From: Reinekea marinisedimentorum
Lineage (GTDB): Bacteria; Pseudomonadota; Gammaproteobacteria; Pseudomonadales; Natronospirillaceae
Length of the DNA: 56,354 nt
Assembly: GCF_004341165.1 (NCBI RefSeq)
Contig: NZ_SLZR01000020.1
Coordinates: 2,418 to 58,771 of the forward strand
Reading direction: 5' to 3'
The stretch's first letter is position 1. The number at the start of each line of letters is the position of its first letter. The notes beneath the pieces were generated by a model. The model did not search any database. It was not told where the DNA came from and saw nothing but the letters and a program-made list of their open reading frames with translations. Positions 18,395 through 27,378 of this stretch are shown here, piece by piece. Both the position numbers and the translations under genes were made by a program.

Positions 18395-19801
18395 ATGTTA
18401 AGTAAAAATGGAATGATCAAGAATAACGTGAATAAGTTTGCCATCGTCTATCGGTTGGTCGATTTAGTTGTTATTCAGCTAGTGTTACTTCTTATTATTA
18501 CCTCCTATCATCATGCGGTTTTTGGTGAAAATTACTTGTTAATCGCTCTGCTTTGTTCAATGTGTTTCATGCTATCAGCAGAGTCTTTTGCACTTTACCG
18601 TTCCTGGCGGGCAGGGTTCTTTCGACAAATCGCTTTTTATACCTTTATTTCCTGTGTTATCGCTGCCTCTTTGGTCATGGCTTATCTGTTTTTCACTAAA
18701 ACGGGTACTCAATTTTCCCGAATAACGCTGGGTTTATGGTTTGTAGGAACCTATGCCTCGTTAATCGGTTGGCGCTTTGCGTTTGCTTTGTTCTTAAAGC
18801 GAATACGGGCAGCCGGCAGAAATACCCGGTCGGTCGCCATTATTGGTTTGGGCGATATTGGTGAGCAGCTCATTCATGAAATAGAAAAGAACCCATCAAC
18901 GGGTTATCGAATTCAGGCCGTATTTGACGACCGTTCTGTTGAGCGAGTGAACCCATCAGTTAGCCAGCATTTGCAAGGCAGCATTAAAGAAGGCGTAGAG
19001 CGCGCCAAGCAGAATGAGTTTGAAGTTGTGTATGTGGCCCTGCCTATGAAGGCGGAAGAGCGCATTCAGGAAATTCTCTATTTACTGGGCGATACCACCG
19101 CTACTGTTCATCTGGTTCCTAATCTGTTCGTTTATTGCCTAATGAGCGCTTCTATGTCGCATGTGGGCGAAATGCAAACCATCAGCGTATTCGATAACCC
19201 AATGCAGGGTTCCAGTGCTGCACTGAAGCGCGCAGAAGACATTCTAATATCACTCATGGTGCTGTCTGTAATCGCAATTCCAATGTTGCTTATATCCATT
19301 GCCATTAAAGTTACATCTCCTGGCCCGATAATATTCAAGCAAGATCGCTATGGCTTAGGTGGCCGAAAAATTAAAGTCTGGAAGTTCCGCTCTATGACAG
19401 TGACCGATAATGGTGCCAACGTAGTGCAGGCCAAAAAAGGCGATGCCCGAATAACGCCGGTGGGCGCGTTCTTAAGAAAAACTTCATTAGATGAGCTACC
19501 GCAGTTTATCAATGTACTGAAGGGCGATATGTCTGTTGTGGGCCCGCGGCCACATGCTGTTTCGCACAACGAAAGCTACCGTAAGCAGGTAAGTTATTAC
19601 ATGCTGCGACACAAGGTTAAGCCAGGTATTACCGGTTGGGCCCAAGTGAACGGCTGGCGGGGTGAAACAGATACCGTAGAGAAAATGGAAATGCGTGTAG
19701 AGTACGATCTGGACTACATCAAAAACTGGTCACTATGGATGGATTTCAAAATAGTGCTTTGGACTTTTTATAAAGGGTTTGTCGGCAAGAATGTTTACTG
19801 A
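18395..19801 (+). CDS. Undecaprenyl-phosphate sugar-1-phosphate transferase (WcaJ/PssY-like)
   Basis: Starts polysaccharide assembly by moving a hexose-1-phosphate (glucose or galactose) from its nucleotide to undecaprenyl phosphate at the inner membrane. There are four N-terminal membrane helices (~15-130), a CoA-binding-like domain (SVAIIGLGDIGEQLI, ~147), a fifth hydrophobic segment (~285-310), and a C-terminal transferase domain with KVWKFRSM, KTSLDELPQ, VVGPRP and KPGITGWAQVNG. I prefer ATG 18395 with AGAGGG eight bases upstream to GTG 18386; 468 residues. It sits between the lasso kinase and the nucleotidyltransferase, where the polysaccharide locus begins. Confidence 0.92.
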   Translation: MLSKNGMIKNNVNKFAIVYRLVDLVVIQLVLLLIITSYHHAVFGENYLLIALLCSMCFMLSAESFALYRSWRAGFFRQIAFYTFISCVIAASLVMAYLFFTKTGTQFSRITLGLWFVGTYASLIGWRFAFALFLKRIRAAGRNTRSVAIIGLGDIGEQLIHEIEKNPSTGYRIQAVFDDRSVERVNPSVSQHLQGSIKEGVERAKQNEFEVVYVALPMKAEERIQEILYLLGDTTATVHLVPNLFVYCLMSASMSHVGEMQTISVFDNPMQGSSAALKRAEDILISLMVLSVIAIPMLLISIAIKVTSPGPIIFKQDRYGLGGRKIKVWKFRSMTVTDNGANVVQAKKGDARITPVGAFLRKTSLDELPQFINVLKGDMSVVGPRPHAVSHNESYRKQVSYYMLRHKVKPGITGWAQVNGWRGETDTVEKMEMRVEYDLDYIKNWSLWMDFKIVLWTFYKGFVGKNVY

Positions 19802-19818
19802 TTCCTGTTGGTCATTGA

Positions 19819-20862
19819 ATGCAAACTAAAGACGATACACTGCCAATATTAGCGCTTGCCTGTTGGGATGAAGAGCAATTCAAACGAAGGGTACCTTCTA
19901 ATATTGAAGGCGTACTGCAACTGGCATTTCAAGAAGAAACAAAGCACTGGCGTGTTTTGCCCTTAATTCATCAAAATTTAATTAAGGCAGGTTTATTCAG
20001 CCAGTTAAGCCCTGAACTTCAAAGTAAGCTTAAAGCAACAACGCAAAAATCTGTGGCCAATAACTTGGCTATGAAAAGCCAGCTGGCCTCAGTTTTGGCT
20101 CTATTTAAAGCGAACGAAGTACCCTGTATTTTGCTGAAAGGTATGGCATTTTCCGGCTGGATTTATGACGATGCCTACCCCAGAGGTTCAAGGGATATAG
20201 ACATGCTGGTAAAAGAAAAGGATTTCGAAAAAGCCAAATCCCTTCTGCAAGAAATAATGGATAGCTACACAGCCCCCGGCGCCGGGCCGCTCATTGGCCT
20301 ATATGAAGAGTCATTTATACCCAAGGGTAAATCGGGTATGGCTATCGACCTGCACAAATCCATTACTTACCCGCAAGTATTCAATATTGATGAATGCCAA
20401 TTGTGGCAAAGAAGCCTGGAACACCCTAATTATTGCAGTGAGTACGTCAGAGTTTTATCGAAAGAAGACAGCATCATCCACCAGGCTATTCATTGCTACC
20501 GGGATTTTGATTTCAACAGATACTCACTTGTCGATTTTCACTGCCTTAAAGAATCTCACGATGTCATCTTCGAGAGCGTTGAAGCCCGCGCCAAGGCGCT
20601 AGGCTGCTCTAAAGTGCTCTCGCTGTTTTTAGCATCCTACAGTGTATTGGAAGGCTCGGTGAAAGGCGGCATAAACAGCCAACACTCAAAAGGTGTTGAT
20701 TTCAAACTAGTTGAATGGTTAATGAAGACTAAAAGGCAAACGCGAAACTCATTTGTATCGAGAGTAGTGCAGGCCATACTGCTTTACCTGTTACCCGATA
20801 ACAAAAGAGGCGTTATCAGTCTGTATAATCGTTTTATCTCCAGGTCGGTTAAGGCTTATTAG
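19819..20862 (+). CDS. Nucleotidyltransferase-fold protein (PF14907 type), lasso-associated
   Basis: A 347-residue soluble protein with the pattern LLKGMAFSGWIYDDAYPRGS followed by RDIDMLV (about residues 106-132), the Asp-x-Asp of the Pol-beta nucleotidyltransferase fold, and a conserved EDSIIHQAIH further on. This family recurs in lasso clusters beside HprK-like kinases; in the pseudomycoidin cluster the equivalent protein was reported to add hexoses to the phosphate placed by the kinase. By analogy it may decorate the lasso peptide, which would fit its place next to sugar genes. The alternative is a polysaccharide role. It starts 17 bases after the sugar transferase. Confidence 0.75.
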   Translation: MQTKDDTLPILALACWDEEQFKRRVPSNIEGVLQLAFQEETKHWRVLPLIHQNLIKAGLFSQLSPELQSKLKATTQKSVANNLAMKSQLASVLALFKANEVPCILLKGMAFSGWIYDDAYPRGSRDIDMLVKEKDFEKAKSLLQEIMDSYTAPGAGPLIGLYEESFIPKGKSGMAIDLHKSITYPQVFNIDECQLWQRSLEHPNYCSEYVRVLSKEDSIIHQAIHCYRDFDFNRYSLVDFHCLKESHDVIFESVEARAKALGCSKVLSLFLASYSVLEGSVKGGINSQHSKGVDFKLVEWLMKTKRQTRNSFVSRVVQAILLYLLPDNKRGVISLYNRFISRSVKAY

Positions 20863-20999
20863 TAAGGTGTTTAAGGTTAAATAGTGGAATTCCAGGCTTG
20901 AATTCACGGCCGGTGGTAACAGTCAATTGAATGGCTAAATGAATATCGTATAAATATTTGTTTTTAATTGAACATCGATTTTAAGAGTACAGATAAGGA

Positions 21000-21755
21000 A
21001 TGAAGCGTATCCCAATCATTAATATGGAAGTTGATGTTGTAAACATCGCATCAGCCGTTAAAACCGTTTCAGACTGGTCTAAAGAAAAAGCGGGCCGCTA
21101 TGTTTGTGTTTCAAATGTCCATATGTGTATGGAAGCTTTTGATTCTCAAAGTTTTAGAAGCGTAGTAAACGGCGCAGATATGGTCATCCCCGATGGCAAG
21201 CCCATATCAATAGCCCAAAAGCTATTAGGCCAAAAACAGGCGGATCAGGTGCGTGGGCAAGACATTATGAACGCACTGTGCGCACTCAGCGGCGAAGAGA
21301 ACCTTAAAATAGGCTTCTACGGTGGCAGTTCCGATTCTGTTTTGAAACAGGTAGAAGGCAACCTAAAAGCCAGCTACCCGGGAATTAACATCACTTACGC
21401 TTACTCACCGCCTTTCCGGGCACTCACAGCTGACGAAGATAATGAAGTTGTAGCCACCATTAACAGCAGTGAAGTCGATGTGTTGTTTGTGGGTATTGGC
21501 TGCCCAAAACAAGAAATTTGGATGGCAGAGCACAAAGAGAAACTAAATTGTGTGATGCTGGGTGTGGGTGCCGCATTCGATTTTATCGCAGGCAACAAAA
21601 AACATGCACCGCGTTGGATTCAAAAAATTGGGTTTGAATGGCTGTTCCGTTTGCTTTCTGAACCTAAGCGCTTATGGAAGCGTTACTTCAAACATAACCC
21701 CCGTTATATTTGGTACTTTATGCAGCAATGGCTGTTTAAAAGAGCATTTGATTAG
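21000..21755 (+). CDS. WecG/TagA/CpsF family glycosyltransferase
   Basis: A 251-residue GT26 enzyme that adds an N-acetylmannosamine-type or related sugar to an undecaprenyl-linked acceptor at the membrane. Family motifs are visible: the N-terminal VCVSNVHMCMEA, ADMVIPDGKPI (~60), VDVLFVGIGCPKQEIWMAEH (~159) and the basic, aromatic C-terminus (PKRLWKRYFKHNPRYIWYF) that docks on the membrane. ATAAGGA precedes the ATG. The likely second sugar-adding step after the WcaJ-like enzyme. Confidence 0.92.
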   Translation: MKRIPIINMEVDVVNIASAVKTVSDWSKEKAGRYVCVSNVHMCMEAFDSQSFRSVVNGADMVIPDGKPISIAQKLLGQKQADQVRGQDIMNALCALSGEENLKIGFYGGSSDSVLKQVEGNLKASYPGINITYAYSPPFRALTADEDNEVVATINSSEVDVLFVGIGCPKQEIWMAEHKEKLNCVMLGVGAAFDFIAGNKKHAPRWIQKIGFEWLFRLLSEPKRLWKRYFKHNPRYIWYFMQQWLFKRAFD

Positions 21756-21774
21756 AAATTAAAAGGAGTTTGCT

Positions 21775-22893
21775 TTGGCTAAAGTTGCTTTAATCACCGG
21801 TGTTACAGGTCAGGATGGTTCATACCTGGCGGAATTCCTGTTGGAAAAGGGCTATGAAGTTCATGGTATTAAACGCCGGTCTTCATTATTTAACACCGAA
21901 CGCGTAGATCACATCTACGAAGACCCACACATAGAGAACGCACGCTTCAAGCTACACTATGGCGATTTAACCGATACCTCAAACCTAACGCGTATTCTGC
22001 GGGAAGTTCAGCCAGATGAACTGTACAACCTGGGCGCGCAATCGCACGTAGCGGTTTCTTTTGAATCCCCTGAGTACACGGCAGATGTAGACGCAATGGG
22101 AACACTGCGTTTGCTGGAAGCCATACGCTTTTTAGGGCTGGAAAAGAAAACCCGGTTCTATCAGGCTTCTACTTCAGAGCTATACGGCTTAGTGCAGGAA
22201 ATACCCCAAAAAGAAACAACACCTTTTTACCCGCGCTCGCCTTACGCCGTAGCAAAGATGTACGCCTACTGGATAACGGTAAACTACCGCGAGTCGTACG
22301 GTATTTATGCCTGTAACGGCATATTGTTTAACCACGAATCACCCCGCCGTGGTGAAACCTTTGTAACCCGTAAAATAACCCGAGGCATTGCCAATATTGC
22401 ACAGGGCTTAGAGCCTTGCTTGTACCTGGGCAACATGGACTCGCTGCGGGATTGGGGCCACGCAAAAGATTATGTACGCATGCAGTGGATGATGCTGCAA
22501 CAAGACCAACCAGAAGATTTCGTTATTGCCACCGGTAAGCAGATTTCCGTACGTGAATTTGTACGCATGTCTGCACAGGAAGCAGGCATCACGCTTGAGT
22601 TTTCTGGCGAAGGTGTCGATGAAATTGCCACAGTAACCGCAGTAAATAGTGAAACAGCACCAGGCGTGAGCGTAGGCGACGTAATTGTGAAAGTAGACCC
22701 ACGCTACTTCCGACCAGCCGAAGTAGAAACCCTACTGGGCGACCCTGCCAAAGCTAAAGAGAAACTCGGCTGGGTACCGGAGATCACCGTTGAAGAAATG
22801 TGCGGTGAAATGGTCGCATCAGACCTTCAGGTAGCTAAGCAGCATGCATTGTTGAAAGAGCATGGTTATAAGGTTTCGGTGGCTAAAGAATGA
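21775..22893 (+). CDS. gmd: GDP-mannose 4,6-dehydratase
   Basis: Converts GDP-mannose to GDP-4-keto-6-deoxymannose, the first step to GDP-L-fucose and GDP-rhamnose. The Rossmann motif [13 protein letters not shown] (~8-20), the Tyr-Lys pair ([12 protein letters not shown], ~159) and the [10 protein letters not shown] block are present; 372 residues matches E. coli Gmd (373). Translation starts at TTG 21775 with AAAAGGAG upstream. The product would pass to Fcl, encoded 0.7 kb downstream; the two genes are separated by a four-helix-bundle gene and repeat arrays. Confidence 0.96.
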   Translation: MAKVALITGVTGQDGSYLAEFLLEKGYEVHGIKRRSSLFNTERVDHIYEDPHIENARFKLHYGDLTDTSNLTRILREVQPDELYNLGAQSHVAVSFESPEYTADVDAMGTLRLLEAIRFLGLEKKTRFYQASTSELYGLVQEIPQKETTPFYPRSPYAVAKMYAYWITVNYRESYGIYACNGILFNHESPRRGETFVTRKITRGIANIAQGLEPCLYLGNMDSLRDWGHAKDYVRMQWMMLQQDQPEDFVIATGKQISVREFVRMSAQEAGITLEFSGEGVDEIATVTAVNSETAPGVSVGDVIVKVDPRYFRPAEVETLLGDPAKAKEKLGWVPEITVEEMCGEMVASDLQVAKQHALLKEHGYKVSVAKE

Positions 22894-22896
22894 TAG

Positions 22897-23053
22897 TAGA
22901 TACGAGATTCTAGATGCGAGATGCTAGGGGAAAGATACGAGATTTTAGATGCGAGATTTTAGATACGAGATTCTAGGGAAAGATACGAGATTCTAGATGC
23001 GAGATTCTAGCATCTAGAACCTAGCATCTAGCATCTATCTCCTCGCATCTAAC
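22897..23053. repeat. Heptamer-type repeat array, left of the four-helix-bundle gene
   Basis: Starting a few bases after the gmd stop, units like GATACGAGATTCTA and GATGCGAGATTTTA (14 bases, two related heptamers) repeat. They are followed by the opposite-sense units TAGCATC and the block cctcgcatct. The two halves are complementary, so the RNA or single strand can fold into a long imperfect hairpin. It ends about 20 bases before the next start codon. Confidence 0.88.
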
Positions 23054-23071
23054 TAAAAAGGAAAAGCAAGG

Positions 23072-23419
23072 ATGCTTTACGAAAACCTGGATGTATGGAA
23101 GCGAAGCCGAGCAATGTCTGTAGCTGTTTATAAAGAGCTAGACAATTGCCGTAACTATGGCTTTAGGGATCAAATAACGCGTTCAATGTTATCGGTACCT
23201 AGCAATATTGCAGAAGGCTGCGAACGTTCTTCACTGAAAGAACGAATCCGATTTTTGGATATTGCTAAAGGATCTTTAGGTGAATTCAAAACTCAAGCAG
23301 GCATTGGAATTGATGCAGGCTTTTTGAATCCGAATATTGCAGCACAGTGGCTAGATGAATCTTCAGAGCTAGCCAAAATGCTATCAAGTTTAATTGAATC
23401 AATAAGGAGAAAGGGGTAG
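23072..23419 (+). CDS. Four-helix-bundle protein (S23 / 23S intervening-sequence family)
   Basis: A 115-residue all-helical protein of the family originally seen in 23S rRNA intervening sequences and structurally related to the Avd proteins of diversity-generating retroelements. The pattern LDVWKRSRAMSVAVYKEL...YGFRDQITRSMLSVPSNIAEG is diagnostic. The molecular role is unknown; some relatives bind nucleic acid. It stands alone here with no reverse transcriptase, and the 23S in this window has no insertion. Repeat arrays flank it on both sides and it splits gmd from fcl, so it looks like an inserted cassette. AAAAAGGAA lies upstream. Confidence 0.9.
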   Translation: MLYENLDVWKRSRAMSVAVYKELDNCRNYGFRDQITRSMLSVPSNIAEGCERSSLKERIRFLDIAKGSLGEFKTQAGIGIDAGFLNPNIAAQWLDESSELAKMLSSLIESIRRKG

Positions 23420-23426
23420 AGCTTTA

Positions 23427-23585
23427 GAGATTAGATACTAGATACGAGCTACTAGATACGAGTTACTAGATACGAGTTACTAGATACGAGTTACTAGATA
23501 CGAGAGCCTAGATCTAGCACCTAGCACCTAGCACCTAGCATCTAGCATCTAGCATCTAGCATCTAGAATCTAACACCTAGCATCT
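23427..23585. repeat. Heptamer-type repeat array, right of the four-helix-bundle gene
   Basis: About four copies of the 14-mer GATACGAGTTACTA are followed, after a short junction, by about four GCACCTA and several GCATCTA units running up to the fcl start (11 bases away). As in the left array, a gatacgag half faces a tctagc half, allowing a hairpin. Unit sequence differs between arrays, suggesting independent homogenisation. Confidence 0.88.
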
Positions 23586-23596
23586 GCCCTTCAACT

Positions 23597-24559
23597 ATGA
23601 AAAAAGTATTCGTTGCTGGCCACCGCGGCATGGTTGGATCCGCCATCGTACGTCAATTGGAATCCGATCAATCAATCGAGATTGTAACCAAATCTCGCTC
23701 AGAACTGGATTTAACCAATCAGCAGGCTGTGAGTGACTTCTTTCAGCAGGAAGCGATCGATGAAGTTTACCTTGCTGCGGCGAAGGTCGGAGGCATACAT
23801 GCCAACAACACCTACCCAGCCGAGTTCATCTACGAAAACCTAATGATAGAGTGCAACATTATTCACTCTGCATTCAAAAGCGGAATCACCAAGCTGCTGT
23901 TTTTAGGCTCTTCCTGTATTTACCCCAGAATGGCCGAACAGCCTATGGCGGAATCTGCCTTGTTAACGGGCACGCTGGAACCGACTAACGAGCCGTATGC
24001 CATCGCCAAGATCGCGGGCATTAAATTGTGCGAATCTTATAACCGGCAGTATGGCGTAGATTACCGAAGCGTAATGCCCACTAACCTTTACGGGCCGCAC
24101 GATAACTTCCACCCGGAAAACTCCCACGTAATACCCGCCCTTATACGCCGCTTCCACGAAGCCAAGATGAATGGCGACGCTAAGGTAGTTGCCTGGGGCA
24201 GTGGTAAGCCTATGCGAGAGTTCCTGCATGTAGATGATATGGCCGCAGCTTCGGTATTCGTTATGAACCTGCCAGAAAGTACCTATCAAGAGCATACACA
24301 GCCAATGTTGAGCCACATAAATGTAGGTACGGGTGAAGACTGCACCATCCGTGAACTGGTAGAAACAGTAGCAGCCGTTACCGGCTTTAAAGGTGATATC
24401 GAGTTTGATAGCACTAAGCCAGATGGCGCACCGCGTAAACTGATGAATGTAGGTAGATTGCATTCCCTGGGTTGGCAGCACAGCTATAACCTGAGTGAGG
24501 GTTTAAAGCATGCTTATGACTGGTTTTTGGAAAACCAGGACAAGTTCCGAGAGTCTTAA
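23597..24559 (+). CDS. fcl: GDP-L-fucose synthase
   Basis: Epimerises and reduces GDP-4-keto-6-deoxymannose to GDP-L-fucose with NADPH. The N-terminal Rossmann motif [12 protein letters not shown] (residues 5-16), the catalytic Ser region [10 protein letters not shown] (~102), the Tyr-x3-Lys pair ([10 protein letters not shown], ~133) and [10 protein letters not shown] are all present; 320 residues is normal. Together with gmd it shows that fucose, or a derivative, is a building block of the polysaccharide. No clear ribosome site is seen because the repeat array runs close to the ATG. Confidence 0.96.
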   Translation: MKKVFVAGHRGMVGSAIVRQLESDQSIEIVTKSRSELDLTNQQAVSDFFQQEAIDEVYLAAAKVGGIHANNTYPAEFIYENLMIECNIIHSAFKSGITKLLFLGSSCIYPRMAEQPMAESALLTGTLEPTNEPYAIAKIAGIKLCESYNRQYGVDYRSVMPTNLYGPHDNFHPENSHVIPALIRRFHEAKMNGDAKVVAWGSGKPMREFLHVDDMAAASVFVMNLPESTYQEHTQPMLSHINVGTGEDCTIRELVETVAAVTGFKGDIEFDSTKPDGAPRKLMNVGRLHSLGWQHSYNLSEGLKHAYDWFLENQDKFRES

Positions 24560-24564
24560 TATTT

Positions 24565-24591
24565 TCTAGCATCTAGCATCTAGCATCTAGT
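24565..24591. repeat. Short heptamer repeat after fcl
   Basis: Three to four copies of CTAGCAT follow the fcl stop. This is the same family as the arrays at 22.9, 23.4 and 44.5 kb, here without the complementary half, and marks a minor or decayed array. Confidence 0.8.
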
Positions 24592-24625
24592 AACTACTTT
24601 GTGTAATAGGTAAGCATCGAGCCAT

Positions 24626-26170
24626 ATGAAAGCAGCAAATAGAGTCATTAAGAATACAGGAATATTGTACGTTCGGATGGCGATTACGGTATTCATATCT
24701 CTTTATGCAACTCGAATTTTACTGGCATCTCTTGGTGCTAATGACTTCGGTATTTTTGCTGTAATTGGTAGTGCAGTTGCGATGCTGGGTTTTCTTAATG
24801 CGAGTATGTCTTCTGCAAGTCAACGTTTTATGTCATATGCGCATGGTCAGCGAGATGAGAATAAGCAGATAGCAATCTTCAATACCAGTTTTCTGATACA
24901 CATAAGTATTGGCGCTATCATGGCTTTAGTTTTGGAGCTAATTGGCCTGTTTCTATTCAGTGGGTTCCTTGATATTGACCCGGACCGTTTGGAAATTGCA
25001 AAAATAGTCTATCACTTTGTGGTGATTAGTACCTTCTTTACGATTATCTCAGTGCCTTACGATGCTGTAATTACCGCCCGTGAGAATATGCTGTTTTTTG
25101 CTATTTTAAGTACACTAGAATCACTTAGCAAACTAGCAATTGCGTTGTATGTTTCATATACATCATCTGACAAATTAGCTGTTTACGGGCTACTAATGGC
25201 CTGCATGATGGCTATTCTGTTTTTAGTGAGAGTTCTATATTGCCAATCGAAGTATTCTGAATGTCAATTTGCACCAAGAAAGTATTACTCACGCCCATTA
25301 TTTATTGAAATGCTATTTTTTGGAGGGTGGTCGTTATTAGGAAGTGCATCCACAATGATTGCTTCCTACGGGCAAAGCATCGCTATAAACAAGTTCTTTG
25401 GAACTACTGTCAATTCAGCTCAAGGCATTGCATTACAATTAAACGGTCAAGTATGCGCGCTTGGCACAACCATGCTTAAAGCCTTAAACCCTATGCTTGT
25501 CAAGAGTGAAGGAAGTGGGGCGCGAGAACAAATGCTAAAGGCCTCTCTAGCTGGTAGTAAATTTGGTTTTTACCTCCTTTGCATTTTATGTGTTCCTGCG
25601 ATAGTGGAGATGCCATTCATTTTATCCTTATGGCTTAAGAATGTTCCTCAGTATGCAGTCGCTTTTTGCAGCCTCTTACTTATAAGAAGTCTTGTAGAGC
25701 AGTTATTTATAACTTTATTTGAATCTATTAAGGCCGTAGGAGACATTAAGGCATTTCAAATTACATTGTCCTTCGTCTCACTCTGCCCGCTAGTTTTGTC
25801 ATGCTTAGCATTTTACTATTCAGCACAACCATGGTCCCTTTACTTAATATTCATAATATTTTCTTTAGTGAGAATGGCGGTCGCATTATATTTTTGTTCA
25901 AAGAAATGCGGCCTAATCATTAGTGATTATGTAAGCTTGGTTATACTTAAATGCTTACCCATAGCCATCATTACTTTTTTTATAGACTGGTGCATAACGC
26001 TAATGTTTAACGAAGGTGTTCTAAGGCTTCTATTTATATTTCTAACTTCAAATTTAACGTTGCTAATACTAGTTTCGATTTTAGGGTTAACTCACGCGGA
26101 AAGAATTAATTTAAAGTCTCTACTGAGCAGAAGACTACCCTTAATACGCCGAAAACACTCCCAAAGTTAA
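24626..26170 (+). CDS. Wzx-type oligosaccharide flippase
   Basis: A 514-residue polytopic membrane protein of the MATE/polysaccharide transporter group, expected to flip the undecaprenyl-linked repeat unit across the inner membrane. About 12-14 hydrophobic helices are visible; the N-terminal VIKNTGILYVRMAITVFISLY and the SAQGIALQLNGQV stretch near residue 270 are typical. From here to about 33 kb the DNA is clearly more AT-rich than the housekeeping genes, as is common for horizontally acquired sugar loci. The four-residue overlap with neighbours seen elsewhere is absent; the next gene starts 11 bases on. Confidence 0.88.
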   Translation: MKAANRVIKNTGILYVRMAITVFISLYATRILLASLGANDFGIFAVIGSAVAMLGFLNASMSSASQRFMSYAHGQRDENKQIAIFNTSFLIHISIGAIMALVLELIGLFLFSGFLDIDPDRLEIAKIVYHFVVISTFFTIISVPYDAVITARENMLFFAILSTLESLSKLAIALYVSYTSSDKLAVYGLLMACMMAILFLVRVLYCQSKYSECQFAPRKYYSRPLFIEMLFFGGWSLLGSASTMIASYGQSIAINKFFGTTVNSAQGIALQLNGQVCALGTTMLKALNPMLVKSEGSGAREQMLKASLAGSKFGFYLLCILCVPAIVEMPFILSLWLKNVPQYAVAFCSLLLIRSLVEQLFITLFESIKAVGDIKAFQITLSFVSLCPLVLSCLAFYYSAQPWSLYLIFIIFSLVRMAVALYFCSKKCGLIISDYVSLVILKCLPIAIITFFIDWCITLMFNEGVLRLLFIFLTSNLTLLILVSILGLTHAERINLKSLLSRRLPLIRRKHSQS

Positions 26171-26181
26171 AAAAGGGTAAT

Positions 26182-27378
26182 ATGAAAATAGGAATATCAT
26201 CTCCAATATCAAGAGCTGAGCTTCAAAGCCTATTGAAATCGCCAATTGACGAAATACCAGTTGGAATAGGCGGGACTTCGGTAAACTTGTTGATAAAGTC
26301 TTTAGTATCTCTTGGTCATGAAGTTATTGTGTATACGTTATCCCCAGATGTTAGCCAAAATAAGGTATTAAAAAATGGGAAGCTGACAATCTATTATGGC
26401 AGCTATACGCGAAAGTTTAGATTTATAGACTTCTTTCGTAAAGAAATTCATGACTTGGAAAAAATGATAGCAGAGGATCCGCCTGATATTATTCATGCCC
26501 ACTGGACATATGAATTCGCTATCGCAGCTGTTAAAGCAAATGTCCCTCATGTGATAACAGTTCGAGACTGGGCACCATTAGTCTTGAAGACTGTGCCTCC
26601 ATACTATTATCGATTCCCCCGTCTGCTTATGAATAACTGGGTTTTTTCAAAAGCTAAAAACATTGTTTCTAATTCATACTATATGAGTGAATTAATATCG
26701 CAGAAGTATTCAATTAAAACTCCAATCATTCCTAACCCTATGAACGATGAACTATTAAAAATGCCGGTAGCTGAGCGGATAGGCGAAGGTAAAAAAACAT
26801 ATATCGTCAGTGTTAATAATGGGTTTGATGATAGAAAAAACACAAAGGAGTTGCTTCGGGCATATTCGATTATTAGCTCAAAGATTAAGGATGTTGAGCT
26901 GTATCTTGTGGGTTTTGGCTATGAAAAAGGTGGAGATGCAGAACTTTGGGCTAGGAAAAATGAATTATATAGCGAGAACATATCTTTCTTAGGGCCATTA
27001 GACTATTCAGAAGTGATGAAGGTTATAAAGGAAGCAACCATTATGATCCACCCTTCAATAGAGGAGTCATTCGGTAATGTGCTTGTAGAGGCCATGGCGC
27101 TTTCTATACCCGTTATTGCAGGGAAGTCTAGTGGAGCTGTGCCATGGGTGCTTGGGTTTGGCAGTGCTGGTGTATTAACAGATATTACTGATGCTAACCA
27201 GATAGCCGAGAAAGCAATTGAGCTGATTACTGATAAAAGTAAGTATGAGGCGTTTCAAAAGTCAGGAATGTCCCATGCTATAGCCAATTTTGAATTAACA
27301 GAAGTTGGCAAGAAACACATAGATTTGTATGAATCCATATTGCAGAAAGGCAAGAGTAATCCAGATGTCCATATTTAA
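26182..27378 (+). CDS. Glycosyltransferase family 4
   Basis: A 398-residue cytoplasmic GT-B enzyme. The N-terminal acceptor-binding glycine-rich loop (GIGGTSVNLLIKSL, ~28), the HAHWTYEFAIA segment and the C-terminal donor site EESFGNVLVEAMALSIPVIA (E-x7-E, ~295) identify GT4. The sugar donor cannot be told from sequence. It overlaps the following acyltransferase gene. Confidence 0.9.
   Translation: MKIGISSPISRAELQSLLKSPIDEIPVGIGGTSVNLLIKSLVSLGHEVIVYTLSPDVSQNKVLKNGKLTIYYGSYTRKFRFIDFFRKEIHDLEKMIAEDPPDIIHAHWTYEFAIAAVKANVPHVITVRDWAPLVLKTVPPYYYRFPRLLMNNWVFSKAKNIVSNSYYMSELISQKYSIKTPIIPNPMNDELLKMPVAERIGEGKKTYIVSVNNGFDDRKNTKELLRAYSIISSKIKDVELYLVGFGYEKGGDAELWARKNELYSENISFLGPLDYSEVMKVIKEATIMIHPSIEESFGNVLVEAMALSIPVIAGKSSGAVPWVLGFGSAGVLTDITDANQIAEKAIELITDKSKYEAFQKSGMSHAIANFELTEVGKKHIDLYESILQKGKSNPDVHI

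Noticed and set aside
23072-23419. Four-helix-bundle gene as a 23S intervening sequence or a diversity-generating retroelement accessory gene
   Set aside because: It is not inside an rRNA gene, the 23S here has no insertion, and there is no reverse transcriptase or template repeat nearby.
22897-23585. Repeat arrays as a CRISPR locus
   Set aside because: Units are 7 or 14 bases, directly adjacent without unique spacers, and no cas gene is present.
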